Part shown: positions 24,310 to 34,500 of the stretch, in pieces
How positions within the stretch are numbered: position 1 is the first letter of the stretch
Layout: every line of letters begins with the position of its first letter
Origin: Candidatus Bathyarchaeota archaeon
GTDB lineage: Archaea > Thermoproteota > Bathyarchaeia > Bathyarchaeales > Bathycorpusculaceae
Assembly: GCA_026014465.1 (NCBI GenBank)
Contig: JAOZID010000010.1
Span: 1,584,303-1,648,302 of the forward strand
Length of the DNA: 64,000 nucleotides
Direction of reading: 5' to 3'
Translations under genes and position numbers: made by a program
Notes under the pieces: generated by a model
What the model was told of the DNA's origin: nothing
What the model saw: the letters and a program-made list of their open reading frames with translations, nothing else
Database searches by the model: none

Positions 24310-25278
24310 ATGACCTCAACCTGTTCACCCATAGATATACCCAAACCCCTAGACCAGCTAACCCCAGCTGAGCTTGAAAAAAAATCCCGCATAGGCAAAG
24401 TGATGACCTACACGCTTAGGCATCTAACCAGCAAACTCATGGACGATGGTTTCCAATGGCTCTTGCCCGTAGCCCTAAGCCAAAGCACCGACCCCCTATG
24501 GCCCGACCCAGGCGCCTCCATAGGCAAACGCATCGAAGTTGACATCTACGACACCACCGTACGCACAACCGCCAGCATGATCATCCACAAACTCGTCGCC
24601 TCCAGCCTAGCCTACCCCAAACTATTCATTGTCTCCCCAAACATACGCATCGAAAAAGCAGAACGCGCCAAAACCGGCAAACACATCTACGAATTCACCC
24701 AAATCGACTTTGAAGTCCAAGGCGCCTCCTCCAAAGACGTCTTCACCATGGTCGAAGACTGCATAGTCAGCTTGGTAACCAGCGCAAAACGCGACCTCAA
24801 AGACGAACTAACAGCTCTTTGCCGCTGCGACGAACTCAAAGTTCCAAAAGCCCCCTTCAAAGTCCTAGACAAAGACGACCTCGAAGCAGAGTATGGCGCC
24901 GAATGGGAAACCAGCGTAGCCACAGAATACGACGAGCCCGTCTGGGTCAAAAACATCCCCCGAGAATTCTACGACTTCGAAGACTTTGCCACAGGCAAAT
25001 GGGACAACTATGACCTGTTCTTGCCCCAGTTTGGCGAGGTTCTCTCAGGCGCAAAACGCGAATGGGAATACTCCAAGATTCTAAAGAAAATCGAACGTGA
25101 CCAAGTCAAAAAAGACAACTATTCCCTGCTGCTCAAGCTAGCTGAAGAAGGAAAACTCAAACCCTCTGCAGGCGGCGGAATCGGCATGGAACGCATCGTA
25201 GCTTGGATCACTGGCTGCAAACACATCGCAGAAACCCAGCCGTTCCCACGTGTACCTGGCATCGTACACCAACTCTAA
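24310..25278 (+). CDS. AsnRS-derived asparagine synthetase (archaeal type)
   Basis: 322 residues. This is the class II aminoacyl-tRNA synthetase catalytic core without anticodon-binding domain: EFTQIDFEVQG (motif 2 region), DFATGKWDNYDLFLPQFGEV and motif 3 GGGIGMERIVAW. The protein is like the Pyrococcus AsnRS paralogue that makes asparagine from aspartate and ammonia. It is too short and lacks the N-terminal OB-fold needed for a real AsnRS. Divergent from an Lrp/AsnC gene. Confidence 0.87.
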   Translation: MTSTCSPIDIPKPLDQLTPAELEKKSRIGKVMTYTLRHLTSKLMDDGFQWLLPVALSQSTDPLWPDPGASIGKRIEVDIYDTTVRTTASMIIHKLVASSLAYPKLFIVSPNIRIEKAERAKTGKHIYEFTQIDFEVQGASSKDVFTMVEDCIVSLVTSAKRDLKDELTALCRCDELKVPKAPFKVLDKDDLEAEYGAEWETSVATEYDEPVWVKNIPREFYDFEDFATGKWDNYDLFLPQFGEVLSGAKREWEYSKILKKIERDQVKKDNYSLLLKLAEEGKLKPSAGGGIGMERIVAWITGCKHIAETQPFPRVPGIVHQL

Positions 25279-25407
25279 CAAGAAAAAACGGTGCCTAACA
25301 CACCAAAAACCCCTTTTCCTTCTCTTTATTTGCTTTAGAAAAGGTTTATTTCGTATACTGAGGCTCAGAAAGGGACGAAGAGAAGTTTATTTGATAGGTG
25401 CAAATGT

Positions 25408-27291
25408 ATGAATCCTTACCTTGAAGCGTTACAGCATAAGTTAAGTCTTGCTGACTACAAAAAATTATGTGCAATAGATAACCCAATTGTTCACGAGTTT
25501 GTGGCTAAAGCCAGCGACCTTTGTCATCCTGATAAAATTTTTGTGTGCAGTGATTCTGCTGAGGATATCGCGCATGTCCGACAAGAAGCCATAGCCACAG
25601 GTGAAGAACGCGCGATTTTTGAGCTTTCCGGACATACGGTTCATTTTGATGGCATGAACGACCAAGGCAGAGACCGCAAAGCAACCAAGTATCTGGTTCC
25701 ACGCGGAGTTTCTCTTAGCAAAGCCCTCAACCAAATCGACAGGCAAGAAGGCCTAGCCCAAGTCAAGAATTTACTCAAAGATTCCATGAAAGGACGCACC
25801 ATGATTGTGCGTTTCATCTCGTTGGGTCCAGTTGATTCAGTATTTACGATTCTTGGTTTACAATGTACCGACTCATGGTATGTTGCCCACACTGAAGATT
25901 TGCTTTACCGCCCTGGCTATAACCAGTTTGTTAAAGTTGGTTCAAAGAGTGATTTTCTGCGGGTGATTCATTCTGCAGGCAGGCTTAGCGAGGATATGGT
26001 CAGCATTGATGACGACAAGAAATGCATCTACATTGACAACATGGACAACACCATCTACAGCATCAACACCCAGTACGCAGGCAACTCTGTGGGCTTCAAA
26101 AAACTCGCCTTCCGTTTAGCCATACGCAAAGCCAACAGCGAAGGCTGGCTAGCCGAACACATGCTCCTCATGGGCGTACACGGACCAAACAAACGCAAAA
26201 CCTACTTCGCAGGAGCCTTCCCAAGCGCATGCGGCAAAACCTCAACAGCCATGCTCCCCGGCGAAACCATCCTAGGTGATGACATAGCCTACATACGCGA
26301 CATCGACTCCGTTGCCCGCGCAGTAAACGTCGAATCAGGAATCTTTGGCATAATCAAAGACGTAAACCCCCAAGACGACCAGCTAATCCACAAAGTCCTC
26401 AACAACCCCGGAGAAATCGTCTTCTCAAACATCCTAGTCAAAGACAGCAAACCCTACTGGCTAGGCATGGGCACACCCCTCCCCAAAGAAGGCATGAACT
26501 TTTCCGGTGCATGGTTTGAAGGCAAAACCGACGAAGCAGGTGTAGAAATTCCTCCTGCTCACAAGAACGCGCGTTACGCGGTTTCTTTGCGTGCGCTAGA
26601 GAACTGTGACCCTGAACTAAACAATCCCAACGGCGTAGCTTTAGGCGGCATCATGTACGGCGGTCGTGACGCGAAAGCATATGTTCCTGTGCAGCAAAGC
26701 TTTGACTGGTGCCACGGAATAATCGCGTATGGCGCCTCCTTGGAAACCGAAACAACCTTTGCTACCGTTGGAAAAGAGGGGGTTCCTGAAATCAACATGA
26801 TGAGCATCCAGGACTTCATTTCGATTCCGCTGGGGCAAAACGTGCGCAACAACTTGGAGTTTGGCAACAAACTATCAAAGGCGCCGCTTGTTTTTGGCGT
26901 TAACTACTTCCTGCGCGACAAAGACAGCGGTGAATACTTGAACTCTCCACGGGACAAGCACGTATGGATAAAATGGATGGAACTTCGGGTACACAACGAA
27001 GTGGAAGCCCTAAAAGGCCCAACTGGTTACATACCCAAATACGAAGACCTAAAACGTCTATTCAAAGAAGTCCTAAACAAAGACTACTCCAAAGAAGACT
27101 ACATCAAACAGTTCACCATCAGAATCCCAGAAAACTTAGCGAAAATCGAACGTGTACAAACATTCTACCAAAAGAACGTCTCCGACATACCCTTAGAACT
27201 CTTTGGCATTCTTTACATGCAACGCGAACGCCTCCTCGAAGCCCAAGCCCGCTTTGGCGACTACATCTCCCCCGAAAAACTAGAAAACTAA
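25408..27291 (+). CDS. pckG: Phosphoenolpyruvate carboxykinase (GTP)
   Basis: 627 residues, full length for the GTP-dependent family. The P-loop-like FPSACGKTSTAML near residue 275 with the catalytic Cys, the metal-binding LGDDIAYIRDI, and RVNPESG-like VNVESGIFGIIKDVNP are all there. It interconverts oxaloacetate and PEP at the junction of gluconeogenesis and anaplerosis. ATG 25408 has a TAGGTG element upstream. Stands alone, followed by a stem-loop. Confidence 0.96.
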   Translation: MNPYLEALQHKLSLADYKKLCAIDNPIVHEFVAKASDLCHPDKIFVCSDSAEDIAHVRQEAIATGEERAIFELSGHTVHFDGMNDQGRDRKATKYLVPRGVSLSKALNQIDRQEGLAQVKNLLKDSMKGRTMIVRFISLGPVDSVFTILGLQCTDSWYVAHTEDLLYRPGYNQFVKVGSKSDFLRVIHSAGRLSEDMVSIDDDKKCIYIDNMDNTIYSINTQYAGNSVGFKKLAFRLAIRKANSEGWLAEHMLLMGVHGPNKRKTYFAGAFPSACGKTSTAMLPGETILGDDIAYIRDIDSVARAVNVESGIFGIIKDVNPQDDQLIHKVLNNPGEIVFSNILVKDSKPYWLGMGTPLPKEGMNFSGAWFEGKTDEAGVEIPPAHKNARYAVSLRALENCDPELNNPNGVALGGIMYGGRDAKAYVPVQQSFDWCHGIIAYGASLETETTFATVGKEGVPEINMMSIQDFISIPLGQNVRNNLEFGNKLSKAPLVFGVNYFLRDKDSGEYLNSPRDKHVWIKWMELRVHNEVEALKGPTGYIPKYEDLKRLFKEVLNKDYSKEDYIKQFTIRIPENLAKIERVQTFYQKNVSDIPLELFGILYMQRERLLEAQARFGDYISPEKLEN

Positions 27292-27306
27292 CCCGCCGCA
27301 CTTGAG

Positions 27307-27346
27307 TGCCCGCCGCGACGTATCAATCGCGTCTTAGTGCTGGGCA
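27307..27346 (+). terminator. Stem-loop after PEPCK gene
   Basis: Nested pairs TGCCC (27307-27311) with GGGCA (27342-27346) and GACG (27317-27320) with CGTC (27330-27333), followed by TTTC. It sits 15 nt past the PEPCK stop and may end or stabilise that transcript. Confidence 0.35.
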
Positions 27347-27488
27347 TTTCAAAGTGTCCATCTTTTTACCGCCTATTCTACGTCAATCTTAAATGTGGGT
27401 TATGTACAGATTAATGATTCATAATTGTTAACTATCCTAAGGGGGTTTACTCATAGCAAGGAAAAAAACAACGAAAGGTGCAAAAGGC

Positions 27489-27737
27489 ATGATTAAAAAC
27501 GTGATGATGTCCCAAGAAAACAACGTGCACAAAGTAGACTTGTCCAAAATTGAAGGCGACGGCTCTTTTCCTTGCCCCACATGCGGAACCCTGATTTCTC
27601 CTGAAGACGAATCTGAAAAGGTTTACAACATACTTGAAACCAAAGTTGACAAAGACGAGTTAGTGGCGCTGGTCATTTCGTGCAAGACTTGCGGGACAGT
27701 TATAACCCTCACTGGATTCCAAATAACCGACGAATAA
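27489..27737 (+). CDS. Zinc-ribbon protein, unknown
   Basis: 82 residues. CPTCGTLISPEDE and CKTCGTVITLTGF give two CxxCGT knuckles of a zinc ribbon. ATG 27489 has AAGGTG 8 nt upstream. No homologue recognised; small zinc ribbons of this kind often bind nucleic acid or act as protein adaptors. Followed by a strong inverted repeat. Confidence 0.65.
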   Translation: MIKNVMMSQENNVHKVDLSKIEGDGSFPCPTCGTLISPEDESEKVYNILETKVDKDELVALVISCKTCGTVITLTGFQITDE

Positions 27738-27742
27738 AATCC

Positions 27743-27762
27743 AAAGCAAACTTTGCTTTTTG
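27743..27762 (+). terminator. Terminator hairpin
   Basis: AAAGCAAA (27743-27750), C, TTTGCTTT (27752-27759) is a perfect inverted repeat ending in a T run directly behind the zinc-ribbon gene. Confidence 0.5.
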
Positions 27763-27821
27763 CAGCCCCTTAGAACCTTTCTAAACAAGGATTATGTGGT
27801 GTTCTAATAATTGGACGCCCT

Positions 27822-27858
27822 GTTCTGGTTGGTGAACACTGCTGTTCTGCCTGTGAAC
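27822..27858. promoter_or_regulatory. Two tandem GTTCTG...GTGAAC sites
   Basis: GTTCTG-N4-GTGAAC (27822-27837) and GTTCTG-N3-GTGAAC (27844-27858), starts 22 bp apart (about two helical turns), lie just upstream of a TATA-like TTTTAT at about 27862. Likely operator for the RHH-like gene pair that follows. Confidence 0.5.
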
Positions 27859-27962
27859 TGGTTTTATCTGTGGAGTTGCTAAAGGCGCTGTTATGGTTTG
27901 CTTTTTTTGTTTTAAGGTGGTTTTATTAGGTTCCATATCTGTTGACTGATGAGGAGCAAACC

Positions 27963-28547
27963 TTGGTTAGTAGCGGTAGACGAAAGATGCTTGCCGCTAG
28001 AGATGACTTGGCGGACAAGATTGGCAAAATTGCTGCCCGTAGAGGCTTTACGGTTTTCAGCATGGTAAACGACCTGCTGGATTTAGCCATAAAAGTCGAC
28101 AGTATGGGGGTAAGTCTGAAGGATGCTGTTTCGGCTTATGAGCTTGCACGTGAAGTCAAAGAAGCAAGCTTCACTTTGGTTTTAGAAAACCTTCTCTACG
28201 ACACCACCCAGTTAGCCTATGACGTAGCAGCTGACCAGACAAAACAGATATGGTTTAACTCGGGTGTTTGGGTTGCGCAGCGGTACCTCGCTAGAGATGT
28301 AGATGACCCTATAGCCTCGTTTGAACGTGAACTGAAGGCTTTTGGCTGGAACATCCCTCAAGTCAACGTTGAACGTTCGGGCAACATGGTTTCAGCTAGA
28401 ATTCTAAGCCCCCGATTCTCCGAGTCATACACTATCCTGTTCAACCGTTACCTAGAAGGATTTTTAACTACCTTAGGCTATGAGTTGACCTTCAATGAGG
28501 TTGGCAGAGGCAATATCCGCTTAGAAGCCGTAAAGAGGGGGAACTGA
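27963..28547 (+). CDS. RHH-like DNA-binding protein, first of a paralogous pair
   Basis: 194 residues from TTG 27963, chosen because GAGGAG lies 7 nt upstream; the frame opens at TTG 27942. N-terminal 50 residues look like a ribbon-helix-helix domain (DDLADKIGKIAARRGFTVFS, MVNDLLDLAIK). The C-terminal part has IWFNSGVWVAQRYL, DDPIASFERELKAFGW and a final YLEGFLTTLGYEL, all shared with the next gene product. Family unknown. The two genes overlap by 1 nt (TGATG), so equal amounts and a heteromer are likely. Confidence 0.68.
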   Translation: MVSSGRRKMLAARDDLADKIGKIAARRGFTVFSMVNDLLDLAIKVDSMGVSLKDAVSAYELAREVKEASFTLVLENLLYDTTQLAYDVAADQTKQIWFNSGVWVAQRYLARDVDDPIASFERELKAFGWNIPQVNVERSGNMVSARILSPRFSESYTILFNRYLEGFLTTLGYELTFNEVGRGNIRLEAVKRGN

Positions 28548-29119
28548 TGTCCACAGGCAAAGGCAAAAAACTTGTTTATGTTTCTGAAAACCTAATTGAG
28601 CAGGCTGCCAAGGTCTCCCGCGATGAAGGCGTATCTTTAAGCAAACTAGTTGAAGCGGCATTAACCCAAGTGGTCAAAGTCAACGAGTTAGGCTACACTT
28701 CCAAAGAAGTCGCAGCTTTTTTCAACGTACTGCAGACTCACAGGGTTTTAGGAGGCTTATTTGTCCCTTCAGGCGTGCTAGATTATATGATCAAAAACTG
28801 CAGGCACAACGCTTCTCAAGTGCAACGGCTGTGGTTTGAAAGCGGACAGTGGAACGGCAAATACCTAAAGGAAACCTTTGACGACCCTGTTGAAGCGTTC
28901 AAAGATTTTATGGAGCTTAGCCGTTGGGACCTAAACGAAGTTGATATAAAGGTCGCTGGAGTTGATGTTGTTAAGGTGCGGTGTGTCTCTACCGTTATGA
29001 CCTTAGAAAGTACCGCCCTGTTAGCTAAATATGTTGAAGGCGTCATGACAGGGCTTGGCTACACAACTCACAAACTAGACTGTCTAAAAGGCATGATTAT
29101 TCTCGAATCCCGAAAGTAA
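28547..29119 (+). CDS. RHH-like DNA-binding protein, second of a paralogous pair
   Basis: 190 residues. RHH-like N terminus (LVYVSENLIEQAAKVSRDEG, VSLSKLVEAALTQVVK). Shares with its neighbour W-F-x-S-G-x-W, Y-L-x(4)-D-D-P, a W-D/N segment and the end motif YVEGVMTGLGYTT; overall the two have diverged strongly. It sits 146 bp before the S-layer-like gene, whose promoter has paired palindromic elements, so regulation of that gene is a natural hypothesis. Confidence 0.68.
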   Translation: MSTGKGKKLVYVSENLIEQAAKVSRDEGVSLSKLVEAALTQVVKVNELGYTSKEVAAFFNVLQTHRVLGGLFVPSGVLDYMIKNCRHNASQVQRLWFESGQWNGKYLKETFDDPVEAFKDFMELSRWDLNEVDIKVAGVDVVKVRCVSTVMTLESTALLAKYVEGVMTGLGYTTHKLDCLKGMIILESRK

Positions 29120-29162
29120 CCCTTTCGTGTCTATTATGCACATATATACGTCGCTACTTTAA

Positions 29163-29214
29163 GTGTATACAACCATTTTTTCGCGGTTAAACCTGTGTAC
29201 ACAAACATTAAATA
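29163..29214 (+). promoter_or_regulatory. Promoter of the S-layer-like gene with palindromic elements
   Basis: GTGTATAC (29163-29170) and the palindrome GTGTACAC (29195-29202) are 32 bp apart, about three helical turns. A TATA-like ATTAAATAC follows at 29207-29215. The gene start at 29266 has GGAG 11 nt upstream. Strong promoter and operator pair are inferred from position. Confidence 0.5.
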
Positions 29215-29265
29215 CGTCTTTTAGAGTATCCGTTACTCAGAAAAACTCTAGGAGAAAAAAAAGTA

Positions 29266-31362
29266 ATGCAAATAAACAAAAAAGTATTCTCAACCGCGAC
29301 AATGGCCCTTCTATTGCTCTCAGTCGTAGCAGTCGCAACCCCCGCATCCGCACTAACCGGCGACGAAGCACTTTACCCAGTCAACGTTATTACTGGTGCT
29401 ATAGGTGCTCAAACAAACAGTTCAATAGTTAACAGCAGAATGCTCATCAACGGTACCGGTGCCACTGGCGGTGGTCCAGTACAAATTTACTTTGACAGCA
29501 TCTCAACCGCCAATCTGCTTAACCAAACAACAGCAAACGCTGCAGGCACCTACTCCGCACAAATCACTATACCTTCAGCAACAAACGGTGTCCACACAAT
29601 CTACGTTTATGACACCATTGCTGGCGCAACCGAAAACACCGTTTTGGTAGTTAATGCATCTCTCAGGCTTTCTACCTCAAAAGCTCTTCCAGGTGACTCT
29701 ATTACCCTTACTGGTCATGGCTTTACCGCAAATAGTGCAGTTACCTCAACAATTTACAACGGCACCCACACATTCACGTTGTCTACTACTGGCTCAACAA
29801 ATAGTACAGGTTCTGTAACACAGACAGTTGTTATTCCCAACTTAGCACTAAGCACAACACCCTACACTGTCAACATGACTGATGCCGCAGGTGTTAACGT
29901 AACAACCACCATCACAATCAACTATTACCTGACAGTTTCACCTTCCTCTGGTCCACCAAGCATTGACATAACAATCAACGGTAGAATTCCACCCAACACA
30001 CTAGCTAACATCCAAATCGACGGCGTAAATATCGGTCAATCTACTTCAGCAGCTGACGGTACACTTACTTTCGATTATACCTTGCCTGACCTAATCGGTG
30101 CAGGTAACCGTACAATCCACGCCGTTTGGGGCGTCACTAACTACGTAGAAGCATTCTTCTTCGTTACTGCACCCCCATCTGCGCCTGTACTCTCAGCAGC
30201 TAACGGCCAAGCTGGCGTTGTAATTGGCATAACTAACGGCACTAACGTATTCACTGCAAATGCAAACATAACCTTGACCATTGGTACCACAGAAGTAAAC
30301 AGCACTGCAACAGATGCCCGCTTTGGTCCAACCGACATGTACGGTGCATTTGACACTGAATTCTCAGTTCCAAACATTACACCTGGCACGTACACTTTGA
30401 CCATTACAGATGAAAACGGTGCATCTTCTTCAACGACCTTCACTGTAAGCCCAACTCCCGCAACCACTATTACCCTCAACAGCAATTCCTACGTCCAAGG
30501 CGATAGACTAAGCTTCACCATCTACACTACAGAATCAAGTTTGGGCACAATCAATGTCACCATTAGAGACCCCAGCGGCAACGTTTGGTGGACTGCTATA
30601 TGGGCATTAACTGCTAACCCTGACAGTAGCCAAAGTGTCCGCTATCAAAACCAAACAGTACCCGCTAGCAACGGAGCCGTCACTGGTAACCCAATTGTCT
30701 TGCCCAATGATGCCCCACTAGGCTCATGGAACTGGACAGTTGCTTATACCCCTGCTAGCACTGGCGTTGCTGCAAAAGCAACCAACCTATTCGCTGTTGG
30801 CTTAGGTGGAACTGGTGGTGTTGTTAACGCAGTTAACGACCTTGAAGGAATGCTTGTTGACATCAGCGGCGACATTGCAACTGTAATGACCGACATCGGC
30901 GAAGTTCAAGGCACTGTAACCAGCATCAAGAACAGCGTTGCAACAATCAACATCCCTGACTTAGGCACCATCACCACGACCCTTGCAAGCATCGACGCAG
31001 TTCTCGGCGATGTAGCAGGAAGAGTCGTAACCATCGAAACATCTGTTGGCTCATTTGAAACCACACTAGACTCAATCAACACCAAAGTTACTGGTCTTAA
31101 CGGCGACATCGCAACAATCAAGACTGACCTAGGCTCACTCCAGGGTACAGTCACCTCAATCAGCGGCAACGTAGCAACCATCCAAACTGACATCGGCACA
31201 CTAGAAGCAGACATCAGCGGCCTACAAAGCGAAGTCAGCGACACTCAAAACAACGTTAGCGGCATACCCACACTAGTCTACGTAGCAATCGTCTTAGCCC
31301 TTATCGCAGCAATCGCAGCAATTGCATCAATTATTTTGATGCGCCAAAAAATCGCAGGGTAA
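29266..31362 (+). CDS. S-layer-like surface protein with C-terminal coiled-coil stalk and membrane anchor
   Basis: 698 residues. Signal peptide (ATMALLLLSVVAVATPASA), then about 480 residues of Thr/Asn/Ser-rich beta domains (Ig-like strands such as LSTSKALPGDSITLTGHGF and NSYVQGDRLSFTIYT), many N-glycosylation sequons, then about 140 residues of heptad coiled coil with repeats GDIATxxTDxGxxQGTVTSI, and a terminal membrane helix (LVYVAIVLALIAAIAAIASI). One chain therefore joins lattice-type domains with a stalk as in Sulfolobus SlaB. Codon use, a strong SD and promoter suggest high expression. Confidence 0.75.
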   Translation: MQINKKVFSTATMALLLLSVVAVATPASALTGDEALYPVNVITGAIGAQTNSSIVNSRMLINGTGATGGGPVQIYFDSISTANLLNQTTANAAGTYSAQITIPSATNGVHTIYVYDTIAGATENTVLVVNASLRLSTSKALPGDSITLTGHGFTANSAVTSTIYNGTHTFTLSTTGSTNSTGSVTQTVVIPNLALSTTPYTVNMTDAAGVNVTTTITINYYLTVSPSSGPPSIDITINGRIPPNTLANIQIDGVNIGQSTSAADGTLTFDYTLPDLIGAGNRTIHAVWGVTNYVEAFFFVTAPPSAPVLSAANGQAGVVIGITNGTNVFTANANITLTIGTTEVNSTATDARFGPTDMYGAFDTEFSVPNITPGTYTLTITDENGASSSTTFTVSPTPATTITLNSNSYVQGDRLSFTIYTTESSLGTINVTIRDPSGNVWWTAIWALTANPDSSQSVRYQNQTVPASNGAVTGNPIVLPNDAPLGSWNWTVAYTPASTGVAAKATNLFAVGLGGTGGVVNAVNDLEGMLVDISGDIATVMTDIGEVQGTVTSIKNSVATINIPDLGTITTTLASIDAVLGDVAGRVVTIETSVGSFETTLDSINTKVTGLNGDIATIKTDLGSLQGTVTSISGNVATIQTDIGTLEADISGLQSEVSDTQNNVSGIPTLVYVAIVLALIAAIAAIASIILMRQKIAG

Positions 31363-31388
31363 AAACCCTTCAAAACCAAACAACAACC

Positions 31389-31403
31389 TCTTTTCTTTTT
31401 TTT
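31389..31403 (+). terminator. T-rich terminator of the S-layer-like gene
   Basis: The sequence CTCTTTTCTTTTTTTT begins 27 nt past the stop codon at 31362, the T-tract type of terminator used by archaeal RNA polymerase. Confidence 0.5.
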
Positions 31404-31595
31404 GATTCTTGCTTTCTAAAACAAGTTTCTATGTACAGCATCACTGCGCCTTTTACTTGAGTTGAAACCTGTTTTCACGTTTGAGTTTGTCAGCCTCAAC
31501 TTTTCTGATGGGGCATCGTAGAAGTTATTTCTGTCTTTGCTTGCGTAGAAAAATAACTTAGAAAAAAATAAAAAGGGTTTTTGTTGGATTGTTGG

Positions 31596-34500
31596 TTATG
31601 TGGCGGTGACTACGCCGTTTTCTGTGACAAGTTTTTTCTCGCGTAGCATCTGTTCGTAGACTTCTTGGGTGACTTCCTTGATTTTCTCTCCGCCATGCGT
31701 GAATCCGAAAACTTTGCCTGTTTCTGTAATCAATGCTTCCGCGTCTATCCCAAGCGAGTACTGGGCAATCATCTTCATGGCTTTCTCGATTTCTTCAGGG
31801 GGAATATGTTCAGGCAACCTCTTTGATTCAGGAGCGTTTACCGCTGGCACCCTCACGTCAACCTCAACCATATCCACAGGCCACAAGAAATCATCGCGAA
31901 CAAGTACGCGTTTTTCTCGAACCAGCAAATCCAAAGCTTCCTGCACTGCCTGCGTAACTTTTGGGCTTACCCGTTTAAGACCCCACGCTGATGCTAATCT
32001 TTGAACGGCGTATTCAAAATGAACTGGGCCTTCAGCTTTCACCAGCTCGGCTAGTAGGCGTCTTTGTTGGGTGCGGTTTTCGGTGAAGTGGAACTCGTTT
32101 TTTTGTTTCTCGCTGTAGGGCGGCTTGCTTATGGTTACTTTGACGTAGGGTTTGACGGTTGCTTTTAGTTTGTGTACCTTGTATGGGACGCCGATTTTTT
32201 CGATGCCTGCAAACTGGACTTTTCTAACTTCGACTTTGCGGGTGGTGTCAGGTTTTGTTTTGTCTTGTGTTGGGGTTTGGGGTTTTGGTTTTTTCTGGGG
32301 TTCGCCTGCTTTGGTGAGTGCTTCTTTTAAGCGTCTGACTTCGCTTTCTCTTCTGGCAACCCACGCGGGTGACCAAACACGGTGAATATTCCACCCTAAA
32401 CGTTTGAGCACTTGCTCGCGTAGTCGGTCGCGGTCTCTGGCGCTGCTGCTAGAACGGTACGTTGGGCCATCGCATTCTATGCCAAGCAGGTACCGTCCAG
32501 GATTTGCGGGGTCTACTACGGCTATGTCGATGCGGTATTCGCTGCAGCCCAGTTGCCTTTCAACTTTAAAGTCCATGCGGCGAATTTCCTGAGCTACATC
32601 GTCTTCCAAAGGTGCATCGAACTTGGCGGCTTGCTCTTTGGTTGCCTGCAAAATTTCAGGTCCTTTCTCTGCGTACTCCAAGTAATCGTGCAATGTTGCT
32701 ACTCCTGCGGCGCGGGTGGCTCTTGTGTCTATGTCTGAGGCTTTGATGGAGGTTACCAGGACGGTTTTTTCTCTGGCTCGGGTTACTGCTACGTTTAGGC
32801 GTCGTTCTCCGCCTGGCTTGTTTAAGGGTCCAAAATTCATGGTTATGGTGCCTTGCTGGTCTTTGCCGTAGCCTACGCTAAACATCATGACGTCGCGTTC
32901 GTCGCCCTGTACGTTTTCGAGGTTTTTGATGAAAAAGCCCTCTAAGCGGTCTTCTCTGAAGAACTCTTCAAATTTGGGTTCTTGTCTTAGGCGTTGCTCT
33001 ATGGCTTCTTCGACTGCGTCCATCTGTGCGATGCTAAATGTGACTACTCCTAGCGTCTTGTTGGGGTGTTGGGTGAAATGCTCAAAAACCAGGTCGGCGA
33101 CGACTTGGGCTTCTCTTTGGTTGTCTCGGTTGCCTCCGCGGTCATAGATGCCATTTTCTACGTAGCACAGCTTAACGCCCAGTGCGTGGTGGTTGGATTC
33201 GGCTGAGGGGAAGGTTACGAGGTTGCCGTCGTAGAAGTGGTTGTTGGAGAAAGCGATGAGATCTTCGTGTCTGCTTCGGTAGTGCCAACGTAGAGTCTTT
33301 ACGGGCAAACCAATTCCCAAGCACTCATCCAAAATGCTGTCAAACACTTCCACGTCGTCATCGGACATTTCATCCCAATCCACCTCGTCAATGAGGGTCT
33401 TTTGGAAGAAGCTTGTGGGGGGTAGCTGTTTGTTGTCGCCTGCAACCACTACTGTTTTGCCGCGGTAAATTGAGCATATAGCGTCTTCAGGGACAATCTG
33501 TGAAGCTTCGTCAAAGAGGACTAAATCAAACTTCATCATTTCAGCGTCAAGGAACTGGCTAACCGAGATGGGGCTCATGAGCATGCAGGGTTTGATTCGG
33601 GGCAGTATGTGCGGGATTTTCTGGAGCAATGTGCGAATGGGCATGAGGCGGCGTTTTTTGGCGGCTTCTTTGAGTAATGTGTTGACTTCGGAGTCGGTTG
33701 CTTGAATAATTATGTCTTGGGGTTTTCGGCTGTTAGCAGATTGTATGACTTTGTTGGAGGCAAGTTTGATGAGTTCTTGGTCTAGTTTGCGGAATTCCTC
33801 TATGAGTCCTTCATGGTTTTCTCGTCGGAACCGTCCCAACCGCAAATCCTGCTTGTAGAGGTCATTAATCCATTCTTGATATGCGCCTTTGCGGAAAACT
33901 TGGATAAGTTCTTCACCTCGCGGATGCTGCTCCACTAAACGGTCAAAGAACTCTTCTAATCCAACAAGGGCAAAACGGCTCTTGGTCTCTTTGAAGTCCA
34001 CCAAAATCTGCAAATCATCCACGCGGTCACGCAGCGTCGTAATTCGGTCATACAGCATTTCTAAGTCGATGTCTTGCAGTTTCTGGTTCGGATATAACGT
34101 GCCGTTCTCAAACTTTAACTCTATTAGCGATAGGTCTTTGGGCGCTGCTTGATAGAATTTTATAAGCTCCTCTCGAGACGGAACAGCTTCAGGTCCCTGA
34201 GCGATGATTTCCGCTGCTTCTTGGGGCATGGGCGAAACTTCAATGAAGTCCTGGGTTTTCTTTGTCCACTCCAGCACCAACAAGATGCCATCCCAATCTG
34301 TTTCTAAATCCGCGAAACGTGAACCAAACGTGTTTTGCAGTACCTCTTTTTCGTTGAGGATTTCTGCTTCTTTTCTTCTTACGCTTTCGGCGGTCTTCAA
34401 ATCCTCTATAAGAGCGGCGTAGTTGGCTGGTTCTTCGTCTTTGGCTGAGTAAAGGATTTCTTTGGTTAAGTCGTAGAGGGGCATTAGTTGGCGGGCGGTT

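Noticed and set aside
24310-25278. Annotation as asparaginyl- or aspartyl-tRNA synthetase
   Set aside because: Only the catalytic core is present; the anticodon-binding OB domain is missing.
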